Positions 7,859 through 14,329 of a DNA stretch of 22,587 nt are shown here, in pieces. The stretch lies in contig CAMHBH010000016.1 in NCBI GenBank assembly GCA_946183175.1, positions 1-22,587 on the forward strand, written 5' to 3'. The stretch is from an uncultured Oscillibacter sp. Lineage in GTDB: Bacteria > Bacillota > Clostridia > Oscillospirales > Oscillospiraceae. The translations under genes were made by a program, and so were the position numbers. Below the pieces are notes generated by a model, which was not told the DNA's origin, ran no database searches, and worked only from the letters and a program-made list of their open reading frames with translations. How positions within the stretch are numbered: the first letter of the stretch is position 1; every line of letters begins with the position of its first letter.

Positions 7859-8299
7859 CTATAATCGACAAAAATTCTCAGAACAAACGCCGGGACAACT
7901 TGCCCTGACGCTCATTCTGTGGTAGAATCCACTTAACTTGTCATAGTTCGTATCGCCGAAGCGCTGGAAGTGTACGATTTCGCGAGCGCGGAGGAAGCGA
8001 ATCACGTCGTTGACATCCGGGTCGTCCGACAGCCGGAGAATATTGTCGTAAGTCGCGCGCGCCTTCTGCTCCGCCGCGAGGTCTTCCGTCAGGTCGGCGA
8101 TGAGGTCGCCTTTGACTTGCATAGACGCCGCGCTCCATGGGAAACCCGACGCTGCGGTCGGGTATACGCCTGTCGTATGGTCTACGAAATACGCGTCAAA
8201 TCCGGCCTGCTTTACCTGTTCTTCCGTCAGGTTCCGTGTCAACTGGTGTACGATGGTACCTATCATTTCCAGATGGCCCAATTCGCCCGCGCCAGTACC
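7859..8299 (-). pseudogene. cotJC: 5'-truncated spore-coat Mn-catalase-like gene (cotJC)
   Basis: The frame encodes about 145 residues matching the C-terminal three quarters of CotJC, a manganese-catalase-like spore-coat protein. Visible blocks are GELGHLEMIGTIVHQLT (a Glu-x-x-His metal pair), DLTEDLAAEQKARATYDNIL and REIVHFQRFGD, which carry the metal-ligand positions of helices two to four. The first helix, with its metal-ligand glutamate, is missing. Similarity begins at 8299-8287, only 8-20 bases from the stop codon of the second serine recombinase, and no ribosome site or suitable start precedes it. After HFQRFGD the last 30 or so residues do not resemble any CotJC tail I know. The break could be permanent or reversible (see findings). 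A cotJC identity is well supported by motifs. Confidence 0.8.
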
Positions 8300-8306
8300 C
8301 TGGAAG

Positions 8307-9899
8307 TCACGCGTCCGCAGAAGCCCGCGGGATTTTCGGGTACAAATCAACCGTGAAGCAGTCCGGGCGGCTCCAACGACTGGAAATGTCTTTCCGGTAG
8401 ACCGCCTTTTCCAAGACCTCTTTCAGCACGAAATTCTTTCCGCTGGGCGTCAGGGTGGCGTAGATATCCAGTAAGCGCGAGATTTCGGGAATCAGGCCCT
8501 CGCGGCCCTCGTCATACTGCCGCTCTCTGCAAAGTTCCATAGTCATGGATTTTTTGTCGCGTTCGGCCTGTTGAAGTCTGTCCGCGACAGTCCGGCTCCG
8601 TTCAAGGAAAGTATCCGTGTCGTAGACGCCGCGCTCCAGGAGGTCGTGAAGCGTCTCGCGCTGTTTTTCCAGGGCGCGGATTTCCTTTTCCAGTTTTGCC
8701 ACGGCCCGCTGACGGAGACCACGCGCTTCCCCGTGATTTCCGGGTTCCCGGCCCCACGTCAGGCGGTAGCCGTCCAGCCATTGGCGCAGGGAGGAGAGTA
8801 TCCGCGCTTCCACGGTCGCGAGGTCGGAACTGACCGTATCGCAAGCGGTATTGGCGCATATCAGGTGCGGCGGGAGGCCTTGTTTCAAGTAGGGGCGTCT
8901 CTGCATTCGCCTCCCGCACTTCCCGCAGACAACCAGCCCGGCCAGCGGATTTTGTACCACGCCGCGTTCTCTGACGGACGGGGCGTGGTTCGCGTCCAGG
9001 TACTCCTGCGCGGCGTAAAAGACTTCCGGCTCGATGATGGCCTCGTGCCGCCCAGCGGCCAGCAGAAGATTTTCCGTCGAACGCGGGCGGGAAACCGCGA
9101 TTTCCCCATTCTTCCCGCGCCTGACCGCTTTCCGCCAGTTCCAGCGCAATTTCCCGACGTAGACCGGGTTCCTGAGCATATCCCGCACGGCGGGAGGCGT
9201 CCAGACATCCCCCCTCTGCGGCGGGATTCTCAAGTCGTTCAGACGCCGGACGATTCGCGATACGCCGAGACGCCGCCGTGTCCCGTCCGGCGCGTCCTCC
9301 CCGGAGGTGTAGAGCGCGAAAATCAGCCTGACGACGGCGGCCTGTTCCGGATTCGGGGCGAGGATATAGCCCTTTTCGGTTTCAAGTTTCCTGCGGACGT
9401 AGCCGTAGGGCGGCGTGGAGCCGACGTACTTGCCTTCGCGCACGGACGCCATACGCCCGCGCTGTAAGCGGCGGTTAATGGTCTTGTACTCCCGCCTGCT
9501 CATGAAAAGGCCGAACTCGAAATATTCCTCGTCAAATTCGTTGTCCGGGTCGTAGGTCTTGGACGGCGTGATGATTTTCGTCCCGGAGAACTTGAACGCC
9601 CGCGCCACAATGCCCTGGTCAATCGTGTCCCCTCGAGCCAGACGCTCCACCTCCATGACCAGAACCCCCGCCCAAAGCCCGGCCTCTACTTCCGCTAAAA
9701 GTTTCTGCATGACGGGGCGCGCCGCGATGGTCTCCCCGGAGACGATTTCCCTGTAAACGTCCGCCAGGTTGAGCTCCATGCGTCCGGCGAGTTCCAGCAG
9801 TGCGCGCTCGTGACGCGCGAGTGTCTCCCCTTCTCCGCGCTGTTCCGCCTCCACGTCCGCGCGCGACTTGCGGAGGTACATGACATAACCGCCCGACAT
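8307..9899 (-). CDS. Second large serine recombinase, inserted at cotJC
   Basis: This 530-residue recombinase is a different lineage from the one at 4690. Ser12 sits in VMYLRKSRADVE. The resolvase block VLVMEVERLARGD carries Arg86 and is followed by RREYKTINRRLQRGR. The recombinase domain spans about 150-310, the zinc ribbon has Cys325, Cys328, Cys348 and Cys353, and a coiled coil covers about 390-460. Length and order are complete. ATG 9899 follows AGGAGG about 8 bases upstream, and a promoter lies at 9964-9993. Its 3' end abuts the truncated cotJC gene in the same orientation, so its last codons probably form one arm of the attachment site. This is the arrangement of phage-like or skin-like elements whose recombinase restores a sporulation gene by excision, but only one junction is seen here. 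Confidence 0.92.
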   Translation of the reverse strand: MSGGYVMYLRKSRADVEAEQRGEGETLARHERALLELAGRMELNLADVYREIVSGETIAARPVMQKLLAEVEAGLWAGVLVMEVERLARGDTIDQGIVARAFKFSGTKIITPSKTYDPDNEFDEEYFEFGLFMSRREYKTINRRLQRGRMASVREGKYVGSTPPYGYVRRKLETEKGYILAPNPEQAAVVRLIFALYTSGEDAPDGTRRRLGVSRIVRRLNDLRIPPQRGDVWTPPAVRDMLRNPVYVGKLRWNWRKAVRRGKNGEIAVSRPRSTENLLLAAGRHEAIIEPEVFYAAQEYLDANHAPSVRERGVVQNPLAGLVVCGKCGRRMQRRPYLKQGLPPHLICANTACDTVSSDLATVEARILSSLRQWLDGYRLTWGREPGNHGEARGLRQRAVAKLEKEIRALEKQRETLHDLLERGVYDTDTFLERSRTVADRLQQAERDKKSMTMELCRERQYDEGREGLIPEISRLLDIYATLTPSGKNFVLKEVLEKAVYRKDISSRWSRPDCFTVDLYPKIPRASADA

Positions 9900-9922
9900 T
9901 CCAAACGCCTCCTCTACGCGTT

Positions 9923-9954
9923 ACGCCCCAGATACTGATTCCGTTCCGGGGCGT
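9923..9954. repeat. Inverted repeat at the recombinase transcription start
   Basis: ACGCCCC (9923-9929) and GGGGCGT (9948-9954) are perfect inverted copies separated by 18 bases. The repeat begins about 3 bases after the predicted transcription start of the second recombinase. It could be an operator, a leader hairpin or part of an attachment site; the sequence does not decide. Confidence 0.5.
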
Positions 9955-9963
9955 TCCGTACCT

Positions 9964-9993
9964 ATTTTATGAAGCGGTTCCGGAATATTGCAA
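9964..9993 (-). promoter_or_regulatory. Promoter of the second serine recombinase
   Basis: On the minus strand TTGCAA (9993-9988) and TAAAAT (9969-9964) are separated by 18 bases, giving a start near 9957, about 58 bases before the ATG at 9899. It looks like an ordinary sigma-A promoter. I saw no mother-cell sigma-E or sigma-K consensus, though these cannot be excluded by eye. Confidence 0.6.
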
Positions 9994-10015
9994 GCGTCCT
10001 TCCGTCTCCGCGCCT

Positions 10016-11797
10016 TCAGGCCGCCGGGTATAACACAGGGACACTCAAGGGCCGCATGTCGGACAGGGACGAAATCACGAACGCCCGGAGGCTGGCAACG
10101 TCGCCGTGGGGATTCTCCACGGGAAGCGTGACGTAGGTGGTGCTGTCCGGGGGCGCGTCGACCCGGACGTACATCAGGCCCCGGAATTGCCCCGCCGCCG
10201 TATAGGCCGCCAGCATGACCATGCCGTCGTCGTCCCCGACGACGCGCCTGATGGCGACGGTGGCAAGGAAATCATCCGTGGGAATCATGGAGAGCGCGTC
10301 GCCGTTCGTCTTTTTCACCTCGACGCTTTCGATTTCGTACGCGGAAACCGACTGCGCGGACACCGTCACGGCGCAAGTCGTCGTAAGGGTTCCGTAAAAG
10401 ACCGTGACGTAGGAAGTTCCCTCGGCCAGGGGCGTATTGGGGAAGAATGTCAGCGCGTTGTGGGAAAGCTCATAACTGGAGCCGTCCGAGCAGTTCGCCG
10501 TTACCGTCATTTGGGAGGGGTCAAACATATCTCCGGCGGCGTAGGCGGTCTTCTTCGGGGCCCGCGTGACGGCGATACCGGATACCGTGCGCGGTTCGAA
10601 ATAGGGCAGGCCGCCGTACACGTTGGCGTCCTGTAGCCATGTGGAATAACGTTGCGTGTCGATGTTGCGGTTGAGGGTCGCGGCGAAAGCCGGGGTATTC
10701 ATCTCCTCCAGAAGCGTCAGGCCATTTCCGTCGGATTCGCCCAGTTCTTCCGCAATATAACGCAGTGTATAGCAGTTTCTTCTGTTATTTGTATCTGCGA
10801 CGCTGTAGGCGGTCACGTTTCTGCTGGTGCTGGTTGTGGACACCATACCGGTATTGTAGCAGTTTTCCGCGCTGTAGCCAATTCCGTACACGCTTCCCTG
10901 TGAAGTCACAGTTCCCATATTGGCGCAGTTGATGATGGAATCAGCGTTACGGCAAATGCCAGCCACGTCATTCGTTGCGTTGCCGCCAATGGCTCCAGTG
11001 TTTATGCAATTGGAAATAGTTTCGCCAGTATTACCAGAGATGCCGCCTACGTAATCGCCGTAGGAATCCACAGCGCCGTTGTTGACGCACAAATTTATGC
11101 TGGCAGCGCCAAAACTGGTACCATCATAGCAACATCCAGCGATTCCGCCAGCCCGATTCTTATTTGCTGATACGGCGGCGTTATTAATACATCTGGAAAT
11201 AAAAGTCTTGCTCTTGCCCGCAATGCCTGCAATGCCTCCCACGTTTTCGGAGCCGGAAACGGAGCCGGAGACGTTGCAATCATAAATGGACGCGCTACTG
11301 CTATATCCTGTAATAGCGCCAGTAATGGCACCCACGTTCGTGTTGCCCGTGACGGAAATGTTCGTCAGGCGAAGTTGCCAAATTTGAGAGCCTTCACCGC
11401 AATAGCCGAACAGACCTTGATTATTGGCGGACGGCTGGTTGATATACAGGTTGGAAATGGTGTGGGCGTTGCCGAGAAACCTGCCTTTGAACTGCGCGTT
11501 AGAGCCGTTTCCGATGGGCGTCCACGGCAGGCGCGACAAATCCAGGTCCGCTTGCAGGGAAATGTACTGTCCGCTGTAGTCCGTGCCGCTGTTGACCGTC
11601 TGCGCCAGATACGCGAGCTGTTGCGCCGTCTGGATGATATACGGCTTATCCCGCGTTCCCCGTCCTCCGGCGAACTCCGTGGCGGCGGTGCCGTCCCAGA
11701 CAGACGCGCCGTCCGCTTTCGCCTCCGGGCCCTGCCCCGGCAAAAGAGCCGCCGTCAGGCAGAACGCCAGAAGCCATGCCAGCCAGTGTTTTTTCAT
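10016..11797 (-). CDS. Secreted GLUG-repeat surface protein with Ig-like domain
   Basis: The 593-residue protein has a signal peptide (MKKHWLAWLLAFCLTAALL, likely cut after AKA at residue 28). Residues about 95-345 are GLUG-type repeats (VGGIAG, AGGIAG, VGGISG) that probably form a right-handed beta solenoid. A ladder of Cys-Asn turns occurs at Cys174, 203, 237, 264, 291, 313 and 342. An Ig-like Big_3 domain covers about 405-480 (ITVTRAPKK-type start, SYVTVFYG). A C-terminal domain of about 110 residues is not recognised. There is no LPXTG anchor, dockerin or membrane tail, so attachment to the cell is unclear. ATG 11797 has AAGGAGG 8 bases upstream. It is a single-gene unit with its own promoter. 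Such proteins are usually adhesins or wall-associated, but no substrate can be named. Confidence 0.8.
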   Translation of the reverse strand: MKKHWLAWLLAFCLTAALLPGQGPEAKADGASVWDGTAATEFAGGRGTRDKPYIIQTAQQLAYLAQTVNSGTDYSGQYISLQADLDLSRLPWTPIGNGSNAQFKGRFLGNAHTISNLYINQPSANNQGLFGYCGEGSQIWQLRLTNISVTGNTNVGAITGAITGYSSSASIYDCNVSGSVSGSENVGGIAGIAGKSKTFISRCINNAAVSANKNRAGGIAGCCYDGTSFGAASINLCVNNGAVDSYGDYVGGISGNTGETISNCINTGAIGGNATNDVAGICRNADSIINCANMGTVTSQGSVYGIGYSAENCYNTGMVSTTSTSRNVTAYSVADTNNRRNCYTLRYIAEELGESDGNGLTLLEEMNTPAFAATLNRNIDTQRYSTWLQDANVYGGLPYFEPRTVSGIAVTRAPKKTAYAAGDMFDPSQMTVTANCSDGSSYELSHNALTFFPNTPLAEGTSYVTVFYGTLTTTCAVTVSAQSVSAYEIESVEVKKTNGDALSMIPTDDFLATVAIRRVVGDDDGMVMLAAYTAAGQFRGLMYVRVDAPPDSTTYVTLPVENPHGDVASLRAFVISSLSDMRPLSVPVLYPAA

Positions 11798-11903
11798 GTT
11801 GCTTTCCTCCTTGCAGATAGCCCTAATCCGTTCTCCGCGCGCGCTACCCGAACGAATGGACAATCCCCCGTTCCCTTTCCGGACAGGGAAGGACGATAAC
11901 GAC

Positions 11904-11931
11904 ATTATACAGTCGCTTACACGAATGTCAA
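11904..11931 (-). promoter_or_regulatory. Consensus sigma-A promoter of the GLUG surface protein
   Basis: On the minus strand TTGACA (11931-11926) and TATAAT (11909-11904), both perfect consensus, are 16 bases apart. Transcription would start near 11897, giving a leader of about 100 bases before the ATG at 11797. Confidence 0.8.
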
Positions 11932-11946
11932 GGCCGTTTCCGCAGA

Positions 11947-11967
11947 TTTGTGTACAATGTGCACAAA
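11947..11967. promoter_or_regulatory. Palindrome upstream of the surface-protein promoter
   Basis: TTTGTGTAC (11947-11955) and GTGCACAAA (11959-11967) are inverted copies with one mismatch and a 3-base centre. The site ends 16 bases upstream of the -35 box, where an activator or repressor dimer could bind. The regulator is unknown. Confidence 0.4.
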
Positions 11968-12141
11968 ATTTGCTTCAATTATATATTATGTCTTTCTTTG
12001 TGCAAAATAACCAAAACGCCGGCCTCCCGGTGCCCGAATGAATTTTGTAAAATTGTTGCCCTGTGCGGTCAGGGCCCCTCCGCGCCGCCTCCCCGTTGAC
12101 ACGGGAAAGGCTTTTTGCGCGTACAACGTGCGTTACTACAA

Positions 12142-12179
12142 AGCCAAAAGCCCCACACTTGCGTGTGAGGCTTTTGGCT
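12142..12179 (-). terminator. Terminator hairpin after tRNA-Ala
   Basis: AGCCAAAAGCC and GGCTTTTGGCT form an 11-bp perfect stem, extended after one mismatch by CACAC/GTGTG around a 4-base loop. It starts 3 bases past the encoded CCA end of the tRNA on the minus strand. Only a weak T-run follows. Confidence 0.75.
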
Positions 12180-12182
12180 ACC

Positions 12183-12258
12183 TGGTGGACAGTAAGGGAT
12201 TCGAACCCTCGACCTCTGCGATGCGAACGCAGCGCTCTCCCAACTGAGCTAACCGCCC
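12183..12258 (-). tRNA. tRNA-Ala (anticodon CGC), CCA encoded
   Basis: The minus strand folds into a full cloverleaf of 76 bases. The acceptor GGGCGGT pairs with ACTGTCC, the D arm is GCTCAGTTGGGAGAGC, the anticodon arm is CTGCG-TTCGCAT-CGCAG with anticodon CGC, and the T arm holds TTCGAAT. The G3-U70 pair and A73, the alanine identity elements, are present, and CCA is encoded. It has its own promoter and terminator. Confidence 0.95.
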
Positions 12259-12309
12259 ATATTTTGTTGCTGTCCGAAACGGAGTTGCCTTCCCCGTTCA
12301 ACATGAGCG

Positions 12310-12338
12310 ATTATAGCACAGTCTTTCAGGTTTGTAAA
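12310..12338 (-). promoter_or_regulatory. Promoter of tRNA-Ala
   Basis: On the minus strand TTTACA (12338-12333) and TATAAT (12315-12310) are 17 bases apart, with TGC before the -10 box. The start would be near 12303, leaving a 45-base leader to be trimmed from the tRNA. Confidence 0.8.
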
Positions 12339-12354
12339 GACCCAAAATGAAAAT

Positions 12355-12392
12355 TTTTTCAAAAAAAGTATCCGGCCCGAGGGGCCGGATAC
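12355..12392 (-). terminator. Terminator of the sugar ABC transporter operon
   Basis: GTATCCGGCC pairs with GGCCGGATAC (12368-12392 on the plus strand) around a short loop and is followed on the minus strand by seven T residues and a further T-rich tract. It lies 8 bases after the stop of the last permease gene. Confidence 0.93.
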
Positions 12393-12399
12393 AGGAGGC

Positions 12400-13242
12400 T
12401 TAGAGTTTGCCGCCGGAGGTGGCGATACCTTCCACGAACTGCTTCTGGAAAATAACGTAGATAACCACCATAGGGAGTACGGCGAGGGTGGCGGCGGCCA
12501 TCATGGCGGGGTAGTCGCTGGAATACTGTCCGACCATCTTCGAGAGCGCCGCCGAAAGCGTGGTTGTCAGGGCGTTGGTGTTGACAATCATGGGCCACAT
12601 CAGGTCTTTGAACGCGAAAACGGCGGTGAAAATTCCCAGCGAGACCATCGACGAACGCGTCAGGGGCATCATAATCAAGAGGAATTGCTGTCCGATGTTG
12701 CACCCGTCGATACTGGCGGCCTCTTCGAGGTCACGGGGCAGTCCCTGGTAGCCCGTCTTCAGCAGGTACGTCCCGAACGCCGTCACGATACCCGGAAAGA
12801 CCAGGCCGAATGTCGTGTTGAGCATGCCCATCTTGGAGACCATCAGGTACTGCGGGATGATGAAAATCTGTCCGGGCACCATCATTTGGATGAGCACCAG
12901 CGAGAACATGAGCGTCTTGCCGGGGAATTTGAGCCGCCCGAAGGCGTACCCGGCCATGGTCGCCGTGAGGCAGGCGCACACGACGCGGAAGAAAATCATC
13001 AGGAGGGTATTCTTGTAGAGAATGAGGAAGTTGTAGGAAGTCCAGACGGTGGCGAAGTTCTCCCAGTGCCAGCCGCTGGCGGGGAAGATGTAGAACGGGT
13101 CGACGGAAATGGCCTCCTGATTGGTCTTGACCGCCGTCAGCACCATCCACGCGAACGGTACCAGCATGATAAAGGCCATCACCGTCAGGATGACGTACAT
13201 GATAATGGTATTCAAACGGTCTCTTGCGCGCGCGCTTTCCAT
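12400..13242 (-). CDS. Carbohydrate ABC transporter permease, MalG/AraQ type
   Basis: This 280-residue membrane protein is one of the two permeases of a CUT1-type sugar importer. It has about six hydrophobic segments (first at about 13-37) and the ATPase-docking EAA loop EEAASIDGCNIGQQFLLIMMPL at about 188-210. The C-terminal VFQKQF-like IFQKQFVEGIATSGGKL is typical of the MalG side of the family. The start ATG at 13242 has AAGGAGG upstream. It lies 18 bases after the partner permease and ends at a strong terminator. The sugar cannot be told from the sequence. The ATPase subunit is not in the operon, as is common when a shared MsmX-like ATPase serves several importers. Confidence 0.93.
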   Translation of the reverse strand: MESARARDRLNTIIMYVILTVMAFIMLVPFAWMVLTAVKTNQEAISVDPFYIFPASGWHWENFATVWTSYNFLILYKNTLLMIFFRVVCACLTATMAGYAFGRLKFPGKTLMFSLVLIQMMVPGQIFIIPQYLMVSKMGMLNTTFGLVFPGIVTAFGTYLLKTGYQGLPRDLEEAASIDGCNIGQQFLLIMMPLTRSSMVSLGIFTAVFAFKDLMWPMIVNTNALTTTLSAALSKMVGQYSSDYPAMMAAATLAVLPMVVIYVIFQKQFVEGIATSGGKL

Positions 13243-13260
13243 TGCACAGTCCTCCTTCCT

Positions 13261-14151
13261 TTAATTGTAGAACACGAGTTTCTTTTCGGCCTTCTGCATG
13301 ATGAACGTCAGAATCAGGATGAAGGCCAGCAGAACCATGACGAGGGTCGCGCCGTAGCCGCGGTTGCCGTTGGTAAACGCGTACTGGTAGAACAGGTAGA
13401 CCACGGACTGCACCTGTTTCAAGGCCTGATTCGTCTTGTCCATGACCATGAACATGAGGTCGAACACCGTCAGCGCGCCGATTAAGCGTGTCTGGACGAT
13501 AAAGAAGGTGGTCGGGCTGAGCAGGGGAATCGTGATGTAGAAGAACTGCCGGATACCGGTCGCGCCGTCGATGTCGGCGGCCTCGTAGTAGTCGTGGGGG
13601 ATTTCCTGGAGGCCGGAGATGAAGAGCACCATGTTGTAGCCGATAATCGACCATACGCCGATAATGCCGATGGAAATCCACGCGATTTTCGGGTCGTTAA
13701 TCCAGCCGACTTTGACGTGGAAGATGTTGTTGAGGAGGCCGAACTGCTGGTTGTAGAGCCAGCGCCAGACCATGGCGACGGCGGCGGGGGCGCAGACCAT
13801 GGGCAGGAAGAAGATGGTGCGGTAGGCGGACGTGCCGGGGAGCTTCTTGTTGAGGAATACGGCGAGCACGAGCGCAATCACGACGCCGAAGGGTACCTCG
13901 ATGAGCGCGTACTTGATGGTATTCCAGAGGGATTGCCAGGTCTCGGCCTGTTGCAGAACCGTGGCGTAGTTGGCGAGGCCGACGAAGGTATTGCCGCGCC
14001 CGAAGTCGCCGGTCTTGCAGAGCGATTGCCATACGGTGTTGAAGATGGGATAGAAGTTGAGCACAATCAGTCCCAGCATGGTGGGCGTGATGAACGCCCA
14101 GGCCCAGATTGCCGCGTTTTTCTCGGCGGCGGTCATTTTGGTTTTGGTCAA
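13261..14151 (-). CDS. Carbohydrate ABC transporter permease, MalF/UgpA type
   Basis: This 296-residue membrane protein is the first permease of the importer. It has six hydrophobic segments, beginning with WAWAFITPTMLGLIVLNFYP, and the EAA loop DYYEAADIDGATGIRQFFYITIPLL. I chose the TTG at 14151 because GGAGG lies exactly 7 bases upstream. The first ATG (14136) is 22 bases away from it, and a GTG at 14184 would lie upstream of the ribosome site. It overlaps no neighbour: the binding-protein gene ends 178 bases upstream, separated by two GC-rich hairpins, and the second permease begins 18 bases downstream. The protein would pair with its neighbour in the cytoplasmic membrane. Confidence 0.92.
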   Translation of the reverse strand: MTKTKMTAAEKNAAIWAWAFITPTMLGLIVLNFYPIFNTVWQSLCKTGDFGRGNTFVGLANYATVLQQAETWQSLWNTIKYALIEVPFGVVIALVLAVFLNKKLPGTSAYRTIFFLPMVCAPAAVAMVWRWLYNQQFGLLNNIFHVKVGWINDPKIAWISIGIIGVWSIIGYNMVLFISGLQEIPHDYYEAADIDGATGIRQFFYITIPLLSPTTFFIVQTRLIGALTVFDLMFMVMDKTNQALKQVQSVVYLFYQYAFTNGNRGYGATLVMVLLAFILILTFIMQKAEKKLVFYN

Positions 14152-14248
14152 AGTTACTCCTCCTCCTTTACCAGTATAGTACACGTCACAGAATTTCGCT
14201 CCGGGCGAAACGCGGGGACGCTTACTATATGTATTGGCACGATAGCGC

Positions 14249-14317
14249 GGGCGGGCCTGACTTTCGCGGCGCGGCCCGCCCGGTCAAGTCGGCGGCGGGG
14301 CGATACGTCCCGCCGCC
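14249..14317 (-). promoter_or_regulatory. Two GC-rich hairpins between binding-protein and permease genes
   Basis: GGGCGGGCC (14249-14257) pairs with GGCCCGCCC (14273-14281), and GGCGGCGGG (14291-14299) pairs with CCCGCCGCC (14309-14317); both stems are perfect 9-mers. No T-run follows either. They begin 12 bases after the binding-protein stop. In similar operons such hairpins protect the upstream mRNA and lower permease expression; that role here is inference. Confidence 0.65.
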
Positions 14318-14329
14318 CGGAGTGGTGCG

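Larger units (their letters stand above)
11798..12182. other. Gap between surface-protein gene and tRNA: promoter, palindrome, terminator
   Basis: No gene is seen. The stretch contains the leader and promoter of the surface protein, a palindrome at 11947-11967, a short AT-rich segment around 11970-12000, and the tRNA terminator at 12142-12179. Frames reading through the tRNA are artefacts. Confidence 0.7.

Noticed and set aside
11975..12350. Protein frames across the tRNA gene
   Set aside because: They are translations of the tRNA-Ala and its flanks, a well-known annotation artefact.
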